Position numbers and translations under genes: made by a program
Notes under the pieces: generated by a model
Database searches by the model: none
The model's input: the letters and a program-made list of their open reading frames with translations, nothing else
Told to the model about the DNA's origin: nothing
Assembly (NCBI GenBank): GCA_964447155.1
Contig: CAYURM010000012.1
Location: forward strand, 22,560-86,559
DNA length: 64,000 bases
Direction: 5' to 3'
From: SMBSF63 sp034003545
Lineage (GTDB): Bacteria; Chloroflexota; Anaerolineae; Anaerolineales; Anaerolineaceae
Shown here: positions 1 to 8,738 of the stretch, piece after piece
Layout of the letters: every line of letters begins with the position of its first letter
Position numbering within the stretch: the stretch's first letter is position 1

Positions 1-2152
1 CAAATTCAGCACGCCGGTGAAGCAGGGGAAAAATTTGACGCTCATGACGGTAGATCAGATCGGCACGGGGAGTTTCATCCCAATAGGCTTTCATATACTC
101 CATGCCATATTTCTCGGCAAAGCCTTCGATCTGTCCGTGACCGAACATCGGCAGGCCAGGCAGGGTCGCCATCAAGGTACAAATCCCGAAATACTTATCC
201 CCATCCCCAAACTGTTCGATGGCCGTGCGCTCGTCCGGATTGTTCATAAAGTTGACAAAACGTTTGAGAATTTCCGGGTCGTATTCCAGCGTGTTTTTCA
301 GGATCAGGCGGTATTTGGCATTCTCCTCATCACGCAGGATGTTCATAAACGCACTGTTATACACGCGGTGCATCCCCAGGGTGCGCACAAAATAACTTTC
401 CATCATCCAGAACGCTTCCGCTAGCAATAACGTATCCGGCGCTTCCTGGGCAACCCGGTCAACCACTTCCCGCCAGAATTCAGTGCGGAACAAGGCATCA
501 AACTGCTCCCGCGTCATCCCGTGCTCAGCACGAGAGGCAATGTCACCACCACTGCCCGGCTCAGGGAACCACAAACGCTGGTAATGCTTTTTCGCCAGGG
601 TCATCGCCGCGTCAAAGCGGATGATCGGGAAGCGCCGGGCGACATCAAGGATTGTCTGGATCACTTGCTCGCGCACCTCCGGGTTCAGATAATTCAACTG
701 GGCCGTATCGTTCCACGGCATGCTGGTGCCATCATTTCCATGATAAACATACGTCGTCCGCCAGGTCTGGTGATCTTCGCGTTTAAATACCACAGCCGCG
801 TCAGTACGGTCATAATAATGATCTTCAATATGAATACCAACCCGCGGATCGCGCGATAGATCAGGCCCATTGAACGTATACGAAGGAAAGGGAGAGTAAT
901 CCAGCGAGAGGAACCATTCAGGATGTTCGGCTACCCACCAGGAGTCAATTGCCATGTGGTTAGGCACCATGTCACTCGCCAGACGGATGCCGCGCTGCCA
1001 GGCACGACTCTTCAAATTGCGGTAAGCGTCTTCTCCGCCCAGGTCATTGGCAATATCATAAGAGTAGAGCGAATAGGCCGAGGAAATCGCTTCCGGGTTG
1101 CCGCAAAGCTGCTTGATTCGGGCAGAAGCCGTACTGCGCTCCCACAGACCAATCAGCCACAGGCCGGTGAAGCCTTCGCGGGCAAGCAAATCCAGCTCTT
1201 CATCGGGAATCTCGTCGAGACGCCTGATTTCGCGCTCATATTTGTCAGAAAGCTGGCTAAGCCACACAAAGGTATTTTTCGCGATCATCACCACGCGCGG
1301 CATCCACTCTCGATCCGGGCTGAAATTCTCGTCATCTTCCATCCCCGCCAGATAATCATACACAGGAATGGCAATCGGTCCGGGGCCAGTGAAGCTCATC
1401 TTTTCTTCTTCTTTAATCAAGTCAAGGCTGCTGAGCAAACGGTACAGATAAGATCCAAGCAAACCAGACCAGCGCGAGCGGATATATTCCAACTGACCGG
1501 TGAGGGAATGGGGAACCGCAATCGCCGGGCTGCGCAGCATGTCAATCAAGTTCTGCTGTTCCGGGCCGAAAGGCGGCTGGGTTTCAAAGAATTTGTAAAG
1601 CTCTTGCATCACCCTGCGATATGAAGAGAATTTTTCCAGGCGGTTATCATCAAACAATTCAAGATAGGGCGCAAAAGCCGGATTTTTATTAGCAACCCAC
1701 AACATCAGCATTTCTTCCAACGTGGCGTGGGTATTCGGTGTACCATCATTGGCGCTGCCCGCCAGATATTCCGCCTCATCCAGGGCGTTAAGGTACACAT
1801 TCAGCGGGGGAAAATCTTTTGTAAATGCACGCAGCGTATCTGCCAGTTCTTCCTGGCCGACTTTCTCTTCCAGCCAGGTCATCGCCTCTGCCATGGCCTG
1901 CGGATTCACTTCCTGCCGGTAAAGCGACATCACAAAATGCAGAATCTCGTCAATCAACCCCATTGCATTCACCTGACCCGCCTTAACCGCCTGCTCAGGA
2001 AAATTGGCAAGGTCTTTCTTCTTGTTCATCTGCTGCACAAAAACCCGCACAGCATGGAAATTGGCAAAGATCACATTGCCATTGAAAGAAAAAAGTTCCT
2101 GATTAAATTTATAACGGTCGCGCGATTCTCGGGATATGTGGAATTCCATCAT
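1..2152 (-). CDS. GH13 alpha-amylase-family glycosidase, C-terminus cut by window edge
   Basis: The minus-strand frame stays open from an ATG at 2152 to the window edge (717 residues visible). AGGAG lies 7 bases before this ATG, and a second ATG follows directly. The GH13 conserved regions are readable: region I DMVPNH (Asp394), region II RFDAA (nucleophile Asp514), region III LLLAEAF (acid/base Glu579) and region IV MNNPDE (Asp640). Region IV has Pro where most family members have His before Asp. About 310 residues precede the recognisable barrel. They are mostly helical and lack signal-peptide character, so the enzyme is probably cytoplasmic and acts on an alpha-glucan or a small alpha-glucoside. 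Exact specificity (hydrolase or transglycosylase) cannot be read. It appears monocistronic, with the thiolase gene about 290 bases upstream. Confidence 0.85.
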   Translation of the reverse strand, partial: MMEFHISRESRDRYKFNQELFSFNGNVIFANFHAVRVFVQQMNKKKDLANFPEQAVKAGQVNAMGLIDEILHFVMSLYRQEVNPQAMAEAMTWLEEKVGQEELADTLRAFTKDFPPLNVYLNALDEAEYLAGSANDGTPNTHATLEEMLMLWVANKNPAFAPYLELFDDNRLEKFSSYRRVMQELYKFFETQPPFGPEQQNLIDMLRSPAIAVPHSLTGQLEYIRSRWSGLLGSYLYRLLSSLDLIKEEEKMSFTGPGPIAIPVYDYLAGMEDDENFSPDREWMPRVVMIAKNTFVWLSQLSDKYEREIRRLDEIPDEELDLLAREGFTGLWLIGLWERSTASARIKQLCGNPEAISSAYSLYSYDIANDLGGEDAYRNLKSRAWQRGIRLASDMVPNHMAIDSWWVAEHPEWFLSLDYSPFPSYTFNGPDLSRDPRVGIHIEDHYYDRTDAAVVFKREDHQTWRTTYVYHGNDGTSMPWNDTAQLNYLNPEVREQVIQTILDVARRFPIIRFDAAMTLAKKHYQRLWFPEPGSGGDIASRAEHGMTREQFDALFRTEFWREVVDRVAQEAPDTLLLAEAFWMMESYFVRTLGMHRVYNSAFMNILRDEENAKYRLILKNTLEYDPEILKRFVNFMNNPDERTAIEQFGDGDKYFGICTLMATLPGLPMFGHGQIEGFAEKYGMEYMKAYWDETPRADLIYRHERQIFPLLHRRAEF

Positions 2153-2441
2153 GGAAGTACTCCTGCTCTACTTTTGATTGATGCTTTAATTGTATATTGA
2201 ATTAATGATTATGGGGGGTATTTCCTGGAATTTCTTTTTGTAGAGACAGGTCTTTGCGAAACATCCCCTCATCGTACCCGAAGGATATGGGGACCGATCT
2301 GTCGCCGCAGGGGACACTTTCTGCGCTGACTACATGATTAACCAGATACAATTCACCCCTGGATAGGGCGAAATGGCTATTATGTTGAGTTTAATGATTC
2401 CTGTCTTGTGTCAGGTGAATATCTCTCCCCGCATGCGGCGC
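2153..2441. other. intergenic spacer upstream of the GH13 gene
   Basis: No convincing gene or RNA. It must hold the promoter of the GH13 gene (minus strand) and the end of the thiolase transcript. The part next to the GH13 start is AT-rich. No clear terminator hairpin or well-spaced -35/-10 pair was recognised. Confidence 0.4.
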
Positions 2442-3599
2442 TTACCCTGCCTTGAGAATATGCGTAATGATATTGGAACCGCTGCCGCCAATATTCTGGG
2501 ACATGCCGATCCGCGCATTTTCCACCTGGGTTTCGCCGCATTCGCCGCGCAATTGTTGGACAATCTCCACAATTTGGTACATGCCCGTGGCGCCAATCGG
2601 ATGCCCGCGCGCCTTCAACCCGCCACGGGTGGCGATCGGAATGCGGCCGCCGGGAAGAATCTCCCCCTCCACCGCCAGGCGGGGGCCTTGTCCGCGCTCG
2701 GCAAAGCCTGCCGCCTCAAGAGACAGGCACGCCATGATGCTGAAAGCATCATGCAGCTCAAATAGATCGATGTCCTTCGGGGTGAGAGATGCCTGCTGGT
2801 AAGCCTCTTTCGCCGACTTCTCTGCCGCGGTCAGCCACAGCGGATCGGCGCGGTCATGCACAGCCAGAGCATCTGTCGCCGCACCGGAAGCGGCTACACG
2901 AATAACCGGGTAACGCCCGTTACGCGGCACCGCATCCGCTGGAACCAGCAAAGCTGCTGCTGCACCATCCCCCATCGGAGAAGCGTCCATCAGGTTGATC
3001 GGGTCAGCGATCAACGCCGCTTTGGTATAGGTTTCAAGGGTGATCGCCTTACGGAAGCGCGCATTGGGATTATGCACCCCGTTAGCGTGGGCATTCATCG
3101 AGAACGGCGCAAAATCCTTGTGTGTCCAGCCATGCTCATACATATAGCGTTTCATCAGCAGGGCGTTCAACACCACAAAGGAAAGTCCCTGGTCGGTTTC
3201 CCAGTCTGCGTCGGCGGCAGTCGCCAAAGCAGTCGTCACCTCGCTGCCAGGCGAATCTGTCATCTTCTCGGCACCCACGGCAATCGCACTGTCCAGTTCT
3301 CCGGATGCTACTGCGATCAGCGCCGAGCGAAAAGCCGCCGCCCCCGAGCTGCATGCTGTCTCCAGATGCACTGCTTCTGTATAGCGCATTCCCACCCAGT
3401 CAGCAATATATGCCCCCAGATGCTGTTGGTTGTTGGCCGAACCGCCGATCATATTACCGACAAAGATACCATCCGCACGCTGCATATCTCCATCCGCCAG
3501 AGCTTCCAGTACGGCTTCCCCGGCCAGCAGACGCAGTGATTTCTCCCATTCTTCCCGGACAGGGGTCTGTCCAATACCGATTACCGCTACTTCGCGCAT
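2442..3599 (-). CDS. SCP2/acetyl-CoA acetyltransferase-type thiolase-like protein
   Basis: 385 residues from the ATG at 3599, which has AAAGG 8 bases upstream; a GTG three codons earlier (3608) is worse placed. Thiolase landmarks: nucleophile Cys83 in ETACSSGAAA, His283 in LHDAF and His333 in GHPIGATG. The second catalytic Cys of classical degradative thiolases is absent; the C-terminus reads QNIGGSGSN as in SCP-x and archaeal-type thiolases. It probably catalyses thiolytic or retro-Claisen cleavage, or condensation, of acyl-CoA esters. No DUF35 partner lies beside it, but one occurs 15 kb away with a second thiolase, so a shared partner is possible. It appears monocistronic. Confidence 0.85.
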   Translation of the reverse strand: MREVAVIGIGQTPVREEWEKSLRLLAGEAVLEALADGDMQRADGIFVGNMIGGSANNQQHLGAYIADWVGMRYTEAVHLETACSSGAAAFRSALIAVASGELDSAIAVGAEKMTDSPGSEVTTALATAADADWETDQGLSFVVLNALLMKRYMYEHGWTHKDFAPFSMNAHANGVHNPNARFRKAITLETYTKAALIADPINLMDASPMGDGAAAALLVPADAVPRNGRYPVIRVAASGAATDALAVHDRADPLWLTAAEKSAKEAYQQASLTPKDIDLFELHDAFSIMACLSLEAAGFAERGQGPRLAVEGEILPGGRIPIATRGGLKARGHPIGATGMYQIVEIVQQLRGECGETQVENARIGMSQNIGGSGSNIITHILKAG

Positions 3600-3769
3600 G
3601 GAATTCACCTTTCAGCAAAGGAATTTCTTATTACTAAGAACAAATTATAGGCGTTTTCTCTCTCAGGAACTATCAGGTGCGCAAAAATTAACGAAGATTG
3701 ATGCCCCGATCTTGCTTCAACCGGGGGCAACGATTATGCATCCAACGCATCATACGCCTGTATGCAACC

Positions 3770-4489
3770 TTAGCTAATCATTTCAGGCGGCAGAAACGCC
3801 GTCCGGTTCACATAATTGATCCCGATACTGTCTTCCCGAATATCAATGCTGGTAATGGCTGCATTATTCATACTGATCCAAACGATATGATCTTCCGGCA
3901 AACCCAGCAGTGCCGTCATCAACGCATTATGGAATGCTCCGTGCATCACTACCGCCACAGTGTCATCCGTCCCGCCGTGATTCTCGATCATCGCCTCGAT
4001 CACGCCTCTTGCCCGCGGAAAACGTTCCGCGCGTTCCTCATACGGGCGGTTCCACCAGCCCGTGTGCACATCCCCGCCCGGCAAAATCAGCGCCGGGAAG
4101 TCAGCTTTCAACTCCGCTAACGTTGGCCCTGGAAGACCATCGCGGCTGCCAGTTTCTTCATTTTCCACGTAAATTCCGCCACACTCGTGCAGATCCTTCC
4201 TGCCGATCATTTCCAGACCCAAAGCGTCCGAAACCGCAGAAGCTGTCTGTAAAGCGCGTCTCATCAAACTGGTATACAGGTGCGTGATCTCAAAACCCAC
4301 CCGCCCGTCTGCCTCCCAATCCTGGGGGAATTCCTGCCTCGCATCCCGCAAATAAGCTCCCAGCAGTTTCGCCTGTTCCAGCCCCAGGGGTGTCAAACCT
4401 GGATCCTCATGCCGTCCGGTGCTGGCACGGTTCATCTCCCACAATAAATTATTCTCGGACTGGGCGTGCCGGATAAAATACAACCGCAT
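3770..4489 (-). CDS. histidine phosphatase family protein (phosphoglycerate mutase-like)
   Basis: 239 residues from the ATG at 4489, with AAGGAG 7 bases upstream. The frame is open much further back, but that extension would overlap the divergent FKBP gene and lacks a ribosome site. The phospho-histidine motif RHAQSENN is at residues 6-13, and the second catalytic His is in VMHGAFHNA near residue 190. Members transfer phosphate through a phospho-His and act as phosphoglycerate mutases or phosphatases. The spacing ETGSRDGLPGPTL fits the broad-specificity phosphatase branch, and the substrate is unknown. It is divergently transcribed from the FKBP gene. Confidence 0.8.
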   Translation of the reverse strand: MRLYFIRHAQSENNLLWEMNRASTGRHEDPGLTPLGLEQAKLLGAYLRDARQEFPQDWEADGRVGFEITHLYTSLMRRALQTASAVSDALGLEMIGRKDLHECGGIYVENEETGSRDGLPGPTLAELKADFPALILPGGDVHTGWWNRPYEERAERFPRARGVIEAMIENHGGTDDTVAVVMHGAFHNALMTALLGLPEDHIVWISMNNAAITSIDIREDSIGINYVNRTAFLPPEMIS

Positions 4490-4572
4490 TATTTCACTCC
4501 TTGTGTTCAAATTTATGTTTTGTGCATAGATCATATCAACACTATCTGATTTTACATCATGTTTGGTTTTCC

Positions 4573-4602
4573 TTGGCCAACAGAACAGGAAAATGCTATA
4601 AT
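4573..4602 (+). promoter_or_regulatory. extended -10 promoter for the FKBP gene
   Basis: TTGGCC at 4573-4578 and TATAAT at 4597-4602 are separated by 18 bases, and a TG lies one base before the -10, making it an extended -10 element. It sits 40 bases upstream of the FKBP ATG at 4643 with a ribosome site between. This is the best vegetative promoter match seen in the window. Confidence 0.6.
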
Positions 4603-4642
4603 TATCACCTGATGCAAAATTTACCCGCAAAGGGAGACCAAT

Positions 4643-5128
4643 ATGTCTGAAACAAAACCAACCCAGATTGAAAACGATGTCATCGTCAGCCTGCTTTTTA
4701 CCCTCACCGTTGACGGGGAGATTGTTGACGAAGCCGATGAAAATGAACCTTTTCTCTATCTTCATGGGCATGAGAACGTGATCCCCGGCATGGAAAAAGA
4801 ACTGGCCGGGATGAAGATCGGCGAAAGCAAATCCTTCACCGTCCAGCCCAAAGACGGCTACGGCGAATCCGACCCGGATGAGATCATGCACCTTCCACGC
4901 TCAGAATTTCCCGAAGACCTTCCCCTGGAGCCCGGCCTCGAGCTGGAAATGCTGGATGAAGACGATGAGGTCCTCTACGCCACCGTTGTTTCCATCACCA
5001 AAACGATGGTCCAACTGGATTTCAACCATCCCCTTGCAGATAAGGAACTCAATTTCGAAGTGACCGTTCTTGACCTCGAAGCCGCCGATCCCGAAGAACT
5101 CGATCACGGCCACGTGCACCATCATTAG
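4643..5128 (+). CDS. SlyD-like FKBP-type peptidyl-prolyl cis-trans isomerase
   Basis: 161 residues, within the normal size for SlyD-like FKBPs. The FKBP half contains FLYLHGHENVIPGMEKEL and the KDGYGESDP stretch. The inserted-flap region follows (residues 80-130), and the C-terminus is short and His-rich (DHGHVHHH), a weaker version of the SlyD metal-binding tail. It is probably a cytoplasmic prolyl isomerase and chaperone that may also bind nickel or other metals. GGGAG lies 6 bases before the ATG. It is a single gene followed by an inverted repeat at 5183-5234. Confidence 0.88.
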   Translation: MSETKPTQIENDVIVSLLFTLTVDGEIVDEADENEPFLYLHGHENVIPGMEKELAGMKIGESKSFTVQPKDGYGESDPDEIMHLPRSEFPEDLPLEPGLELEMLDEDDEVLYATVVSITKTMVQLDFNHPLADKELNFEVTVLDLEAADPEELDHGHVHHH

Positions 5129-5499
5129 GATTGCTCATCCCTTCACGGTTGGCAAAACAACGCAAACTAAAATCATTAACCCCGTAGTGGCGAGGCATTC
5201 AGCAAGGTACTGAACACTGTGCCTCGCCACTACGATTCACCCATCCTCCGCTTTCCTGGGCAACTTTCCCTGGAAAACGTAAAAATTCATTCGCAATAAC
5301 AGTGTATCAATGACAAATCTTCTCCAGCTAGCAATTATTCCCCCCCGGAGGATCAATTCCTCGTTTCTGGCGGGTATTCTTTAATGCACCAATCAAGCAG
5401 TTTTGCAAACTTTCAATTCTGTGATGTTTGTCCCCTTTTCATTCTGTCCCTTTTGTGGTAAATTTTAATAAGAAACATAAAATATTGGCGATAAATATT
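5129..5499. other. intergenic region between FKBP gene and iron locus
   Basis: A 371-base non-coding stretch. It contains the perfect 15-base inverted repeat at 5183-5234. Nearer the regulator gene, two similar pyrimidine-rich blocks (TGTCCCCTTTT at 5430 and TGTCCCTTTTG at 5445) form a loose direct repeat that could be an operator. No tRNA or small RNA was recognised. Confidence 0.4.
5183..5234. repeat. long palindrome (15-base perfect arms)
   Basis: Arms at 5183-5197 and 5220-5234 are exact reverse complements. A second short stem (TTCAG/CTGAA) lies inside the loop. It sits 55 bases after the FKBP stop. It could be a transcription terminator without an obvious U-run, or a member of the REP-like palindromes seen in other gaps of this window. 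The outer sequence GTAGTGGCGA recurs at 35718-35727. Confidence 0.6.
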
Positions 5500-6189
5500 A
5501 TGGCTGACCTTATTAAAGACCAACGCAGCGAAAGCGAACAAATGTACCTGGTAACCACCGCCACCCTGTTGGAAGATGGTCATGAATCACAGGTGCCATT
5601 ATCGAAATTGGCGAACGAACTGGAAGTCCTTTCCGTTTCCGCCAACCAGATGATTCGCAAACTGGCAGATGAAGACCTGGTTATGTACCAACCCTATCAT
5701 GGTGTGGCATTGACAGACAAAGGGACAGCAATCGCCAACCGTGTCCTGCGTCATCGCCGGCTGTGGCAGGTGTTCCTGATCCAGTTCCTCGATCTGTCTT
5801 TCAAAGATGCGGAAGCGCTGGCCTGTAAAATGGAACACCTCACTTCGATTGAAGTTGCCGAAAGGCTGTCAGAATTTCTGGACAACCCCCAGGTGACCCC
5901 GCAGGGACGGATCATCCCGCCCCCCATCGACTCGACGGATACCCATGTCCCTGTGTCGCTTTCGACATTACAGGTCAACCAGCGAGCCAGTGTGATCAAG
6001 ATCAACGGGCAAATGCCGCTGCGCGCCTTCCTGGCAGAAGAAGGCCTGGGTTGTGGTTCCATCATCTATGTGGAAGGCATCGGCGCAAATGGCGCCATGC
6101 TCCTCACACTTGAAGAAAAAATCATCCATCTCTCTGCCAGCATCGCAGAGTCAATCCTGGTCAAACCAAAAAATACAGAAGAGAAGTAA
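5500..6189 (+). CDS. DtxR/IdeR-family iron-dependent repressor with FeoA-like C-terminal domain
   Basis: 229 residues from the ATG at 5500; longer in-frame extensions look non-coding, and no strong Shine-Dalgarno site is visible. Residues 1-65 form the winged helix. The SEQMYL segment aligns with the Met10 region of DtxR. RHRRL and ACKMEH follow, the latter matching ACRWEH of DtxR, so the Cys/Glu/His ligands of the primary metal site are kept. The ancillary site looks altered: the Glu83 position is Trp and the His98 position is Glu. Residues 155-225 are an SH3-like FeoA domain. The family represses iron-uptake genes when bound to Fe2+. Its position directly ahead of feoA/feoB/feoC implies autoregulation and control of that operon (inference). 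Confidence 0.85.
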   Translation: MADLIKDQRSESEQMYLVTTATLLEDGHESQVPLSKLANELEVLSVSANQMIRKLADEDLVMYQPYHGVALTDKGTAIANRVLRHRRLWQVFLIQFLDLSFKDAEALACKMEHLTSIEVAERLSEFLDNPQVTPQGRIIPPPIDSTDTHVPVSLSTLQVNQRASVIKINGQMPLRAFLAEEGLGCGSIIYVEGIGANGAMLLTLEEKIIHLSASIAESILVKPKNTEEK

Positions 6190-6227
6190 CCCGCCTTCTG
6201 CATTAATTACAATACGGAGATCGTTCA

Positions 6228-6449
6228 ATGACATTAAACATGGCAGCCCCCAATCAGGACGTCCGCGTTGTGGCAATCAACGGAGGACTGAAAATGAAAC
6301 AGCGCCTGGCAGACCTCGGTCTTAACCAGGGCGCAACCATCCGTGTGCTCAACGACAGCGGGCATGGGGCTTTAATTTTGGCCGTCAAAGATTCACGCCT
6401 CGCCATTGGGCGCGGCATGGCCCATAAAATATTGGTTGAACCTGTATAG
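6228..6449 (+). CDS. feoA: FeoA ferrous iron transport protein A
   Basis: 73 residues, a single SH3-like domain. The family signature is visible in NGGLKMKQRLADLGLNQG, the turn that normally reads GG..LRQRL..LGL..G. FeoA is a small cytoplasmic protein that works with FeoB in Fe2+ uptake. It lies 38 bases after the regulator and 24 bases before the FeoB GTPase gene, so it is in one operon. Confidence 0.9.
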   Translation: MTLNMAAPNQDVRVVAINGGLKMKQRLADLGLNQGATIRVLNDSGHGALILAVKDSRLAIGRGMAHKILVEPV

Positions 6450-6473
6450 AACAGAACAGGATATCGTAATTCC

Positions 6474-6983
6474 ATGAAGGATAACTTTCGTATTGCCCTG
6501 GCCGGCAATCCCAACAGCGGTAAAACGACCATCTTTAACCAGCTCACCGGCTCTCGCCAACATGTGGGCAATTGGCCGGGCAAAACCGTGGAACAAAAAT
6601 CCGGCTTCATTTATTTTAATGACTGCCAGATCGAGATCATCGACCTGCCTGGCACCTACAGCCTTAACGCCTATTCGATGGAAGAGATCATTGCGCGGGA
6701 CTTCCTGCTGGAAGAAAACCCCGACCTGGTGATCAGCGTTGTCGACGCGGCCAATCTGGAACGCAACCTCTACCTGACCGTACAAATCCTCGAATTAGGC
6801 ATGCCCATTCTGATTGCATTGAATATGACAGATGTCGCCGAACATCGCGGCATCATCACGGACACGGAAAGATTAAGCCAGGCCCTGCAATCGCCGATCA
6901 TCACCACCACTGCCCGCGAAGGCAAAGGCATCCAGGAAATCGTCGAGCATATCCACAACCTGGCAGTGAGCAAAACACAATGA
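6474..6983 (+). CDS. feoB: FeoB GTPase domain as a separate protein
   Basis: 169 residues containing only the G domain of FeoB. G1 is GNPNSGKTT, the G2 region is in GNWPGKTVE, G3 is DLPG in IIDLPGTYSL, G4 is NMTD and G5 is TTAREGKG. In normal FeoB this domain continues into a helical GDI domain and the membrane permease. Here it ends with a stop inside an ATGA overlap with the next gene, which starts with the GDI domain. The two products should assemble to couple GTP binding to Fe2+ import. Both halves look intact and conserved, and the ATGA arrangement suggests coupling of translation. A sequencing frameshift cannot be fully excluded. Confidence 0.85.
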   Translation: MKDNFRIALAGNPNSGKTTIFNQLTGSRQHVGNWPGKTVEQKSGFIYFNDCQIEIIDLPGTYSLNAYSMEEIIARDFLLEENPDLVISVVDAANLERNLYLTVQILELGMPILIALNMTDVAEHRGIITDTERLSQALQSPIITTTAREGKGIQEIVEHIHNLAVSKTQ

Positions 6984-8734
6984 AATTTCATGAACATGCC
7001 TACTCCCGCCGTCATGGCTTCACCATTGACTATGGCCGCGAGATTGAAGAAGAAATCGTCCTGATTGAGCAGGCCGTAGATCAACACGAGCAAATCAGCC
7101 AGAAATTCCCGTCGCGCTGGCTTGCCATCAAACTCCTTGAAAAAGACGCCGACATCGAAACGAAACTGGAAACCCTGCCCGGCGCGCAGGAAATCCTGAA
7201 TATACGCGACCGCAGCCTGCGCCACTTACAAGCTGTTTTTGGCGAGGACATCGACACAATCATGCCTGACCGGCGTTACGGCTGGATCAATGGCCTCGTG
7301 CGCGAAACCACCCAGCACACCCGCAAAAATCTGCTCACCCGCTCCGACCATGTCGACCGTATCATGACCCATCGTTTTTGGGGCATCCCCATTTTTCTGG
7401 TGATGATGTGGTTTGTCTTTAAATTCACCACCGATGTCACCACTCCCTTCTTCAACTGGGTGGAATATCTGATCAACGAGCCTGTCACCCGTTGGCTCCG
7501 TGCCATCCTTGAAGTGTTGGGCGCCAGCGGCACCTGGCTGGATTCACTGGTCAATAACGGCCTCATCGCCGGTGTGGGCGGCGTGCTGGTGTTCATTCCG
7601 GTACTCATGTTCCTCTATCTGGCCCTCGCCATCCTGGAAGATTCGGGCTATATGGCCCGCGCCGCTTTTGTGATGGATCGTCTGATGCACGCCCTCGGAC
7701 TGCACGGCAAAAGCTTTGTCCCCATGGTAGTCGGTTTTGGCTGCACCGTCTCCGCCTTTTATGCCACCCGCACTTTGGAAAACCGTAAGGACAAGATCCT
7801 CACCGGCCTGCTCGTTCCCTTCATGAGCTGCGGGGCACGTCTGCCGGTGTATGTGCTCTTTGCTGCCATCTTTTTCCCGAAAAACACCAGCCTGGTCGTC
7901 TTTGGCATGTACGCCCTGGGCATTGCCCTGGCAATCCTGATCGGCCTGGCATTGAAGAACACCTTCTTCCAGGAAAAAGAAGAAACGCCCTTTGTGATCG
8001 AGCTGCCGCCCTACCGCATGCCCACCCTAAAAAGCCTGTGGTTCCACATGTGGGAGCGCACCGCAGCCTTCCTGCGCCACGCCACATCCATTATCCTCAT
8101 TGCCAGCCTGGTGTTGTGGTTCTTGCAAGCCATCCCGGTCAAGGGCGAAGGTACGTTTGCCAACACCCCCGTAGAAAACAGCGCCTATGCCGGCATTGCC
8201 TCGCTGGCCGCTCCCATCTTCCAGCCCCTCGGCTTTGGCAGTTGGGAAGCCAGCGGCGCCCTGGTCAGCGGCCTGGTTGCCAAAGAAGTCGTTATCAGCA
8301 CCTTCTCGCAAATCTACGGGGTGGACGCCGCTGAAGCAGACACAGATAAGGGAACACAGCGCCCAACTTTTATGGAAGACATCGGGCAGATCATCGTCCG
8401 CTTCGGCCAGGCTGCCCTTGACACCATCAAATCCATCCCCATCGTGGTCGGGATCGACCTGCTGTCGGAAGAAACCGGAGAAGTCCAATCGACCAGTTTG
8501 ATGACCGCCATCCGTCAGGGATTCGACCACAGCAGCAACGGGCACGGCGCCCTCGCCGGATTGGCCTTCATGATCTTCGTCCTCATCTACACCCCCTGCA
8601 TGGCCTCCCTGGCCGCCGAACGGCAGGAACTGGGCGCGCGCTGGATGTGGGTCAGCATCATTGGACAATTAAGCCTCGCCTGGCTGGTATCTTTCATCGT
8701 CTTCCAGGGTGGCTTGCTGCTCGGGGTAGGGTAA
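6980..8734 (+). CDS. feoB: FeoB GDI domain and membrane permease as a separate protein
   Basis: 584 residues. Residues 1-125 match the helical GDI/spacer domain (SRWLAIKLLEKD), followed by 8 or more membrane helices. The two Gate motifs are intact: GFGCTVSAFYATRTLENRK, then PFMSCGARLPVY with the conserved Cys. A second Gate-like region lies near GLVAKEVVISTF, and YTPCMASLAA is near the C-terminus. It forms the Fe2+ channel of the inner membrane. It has no GTPase domain of its own and depends on the upstream overlapping gene. It is followed 4 bases later by feoC. Confidence 0.9.
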   Translation: MKFHEHAYSRRHGFTIDYGREIEEEIVLIEQAVDQHEQISQKFPSRWLAIKLLEKDADIETKLETLPGAQEILNIRDRSLRHLQAVFGEDIDTIMPDRRYGWINGLVRETTQHTRKNLLTRSDHVDRIMTHRFWGIPIFLVMMWFVFKFTTDVTTPFFNWVEYLINEPVTRWLRAILEVLGASGTWLDSLVNNGLIAGVGGVLVFIPVLMFLYLALAILEDSGYMARAAFVMDRLMHALGLHGKSFVPMVVGFGCTVSAFYATRTLENRKDKILTGLLVPFMSCGARLPVYVLFAAIFFPKNTSLVVFGMYALGIALAILIGLALKNTFFQEKEETPFVIELPPYRMPTLKSLWFHMWERTAAFLRHATSIILIASLVLWFLQAIPVKGEGTFANTPVENSAYAGIASLAAPIFQPLGFGSWEASGALVSGLVAKEVVISTFSQIYGVDAAEADTDKGTQRPTFMEDIGQIIVRFGQAALDTIKSIPIVVGIDLLSEETGEVQSTSLMTAIRQGFDHSSNGHGALAGLAFMIFVLIYTPCMASLAAERQELGARWMWVSIIGQLSLAWLVSFIVFQGGLLLGVG

Positions 8735-8738
8735 AATT

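Noticed and set aside
521..2200. Plus-strand frames opposite the GH13 gene (up to 233 codons)
   Set aside because: They are shadows of the long minus-strand frame, which carries all GH13 motifs and has a proper start site; their translations are rich in His, Arg and Gln and match nothing.
4490..4891. N-terminal extension of the histidine phosphatase to 4891
   Set aside because: It would read through the divergent FKBP gene; the phosphatase motif starts right after the ATG at 4489, which has a good ribosome site.
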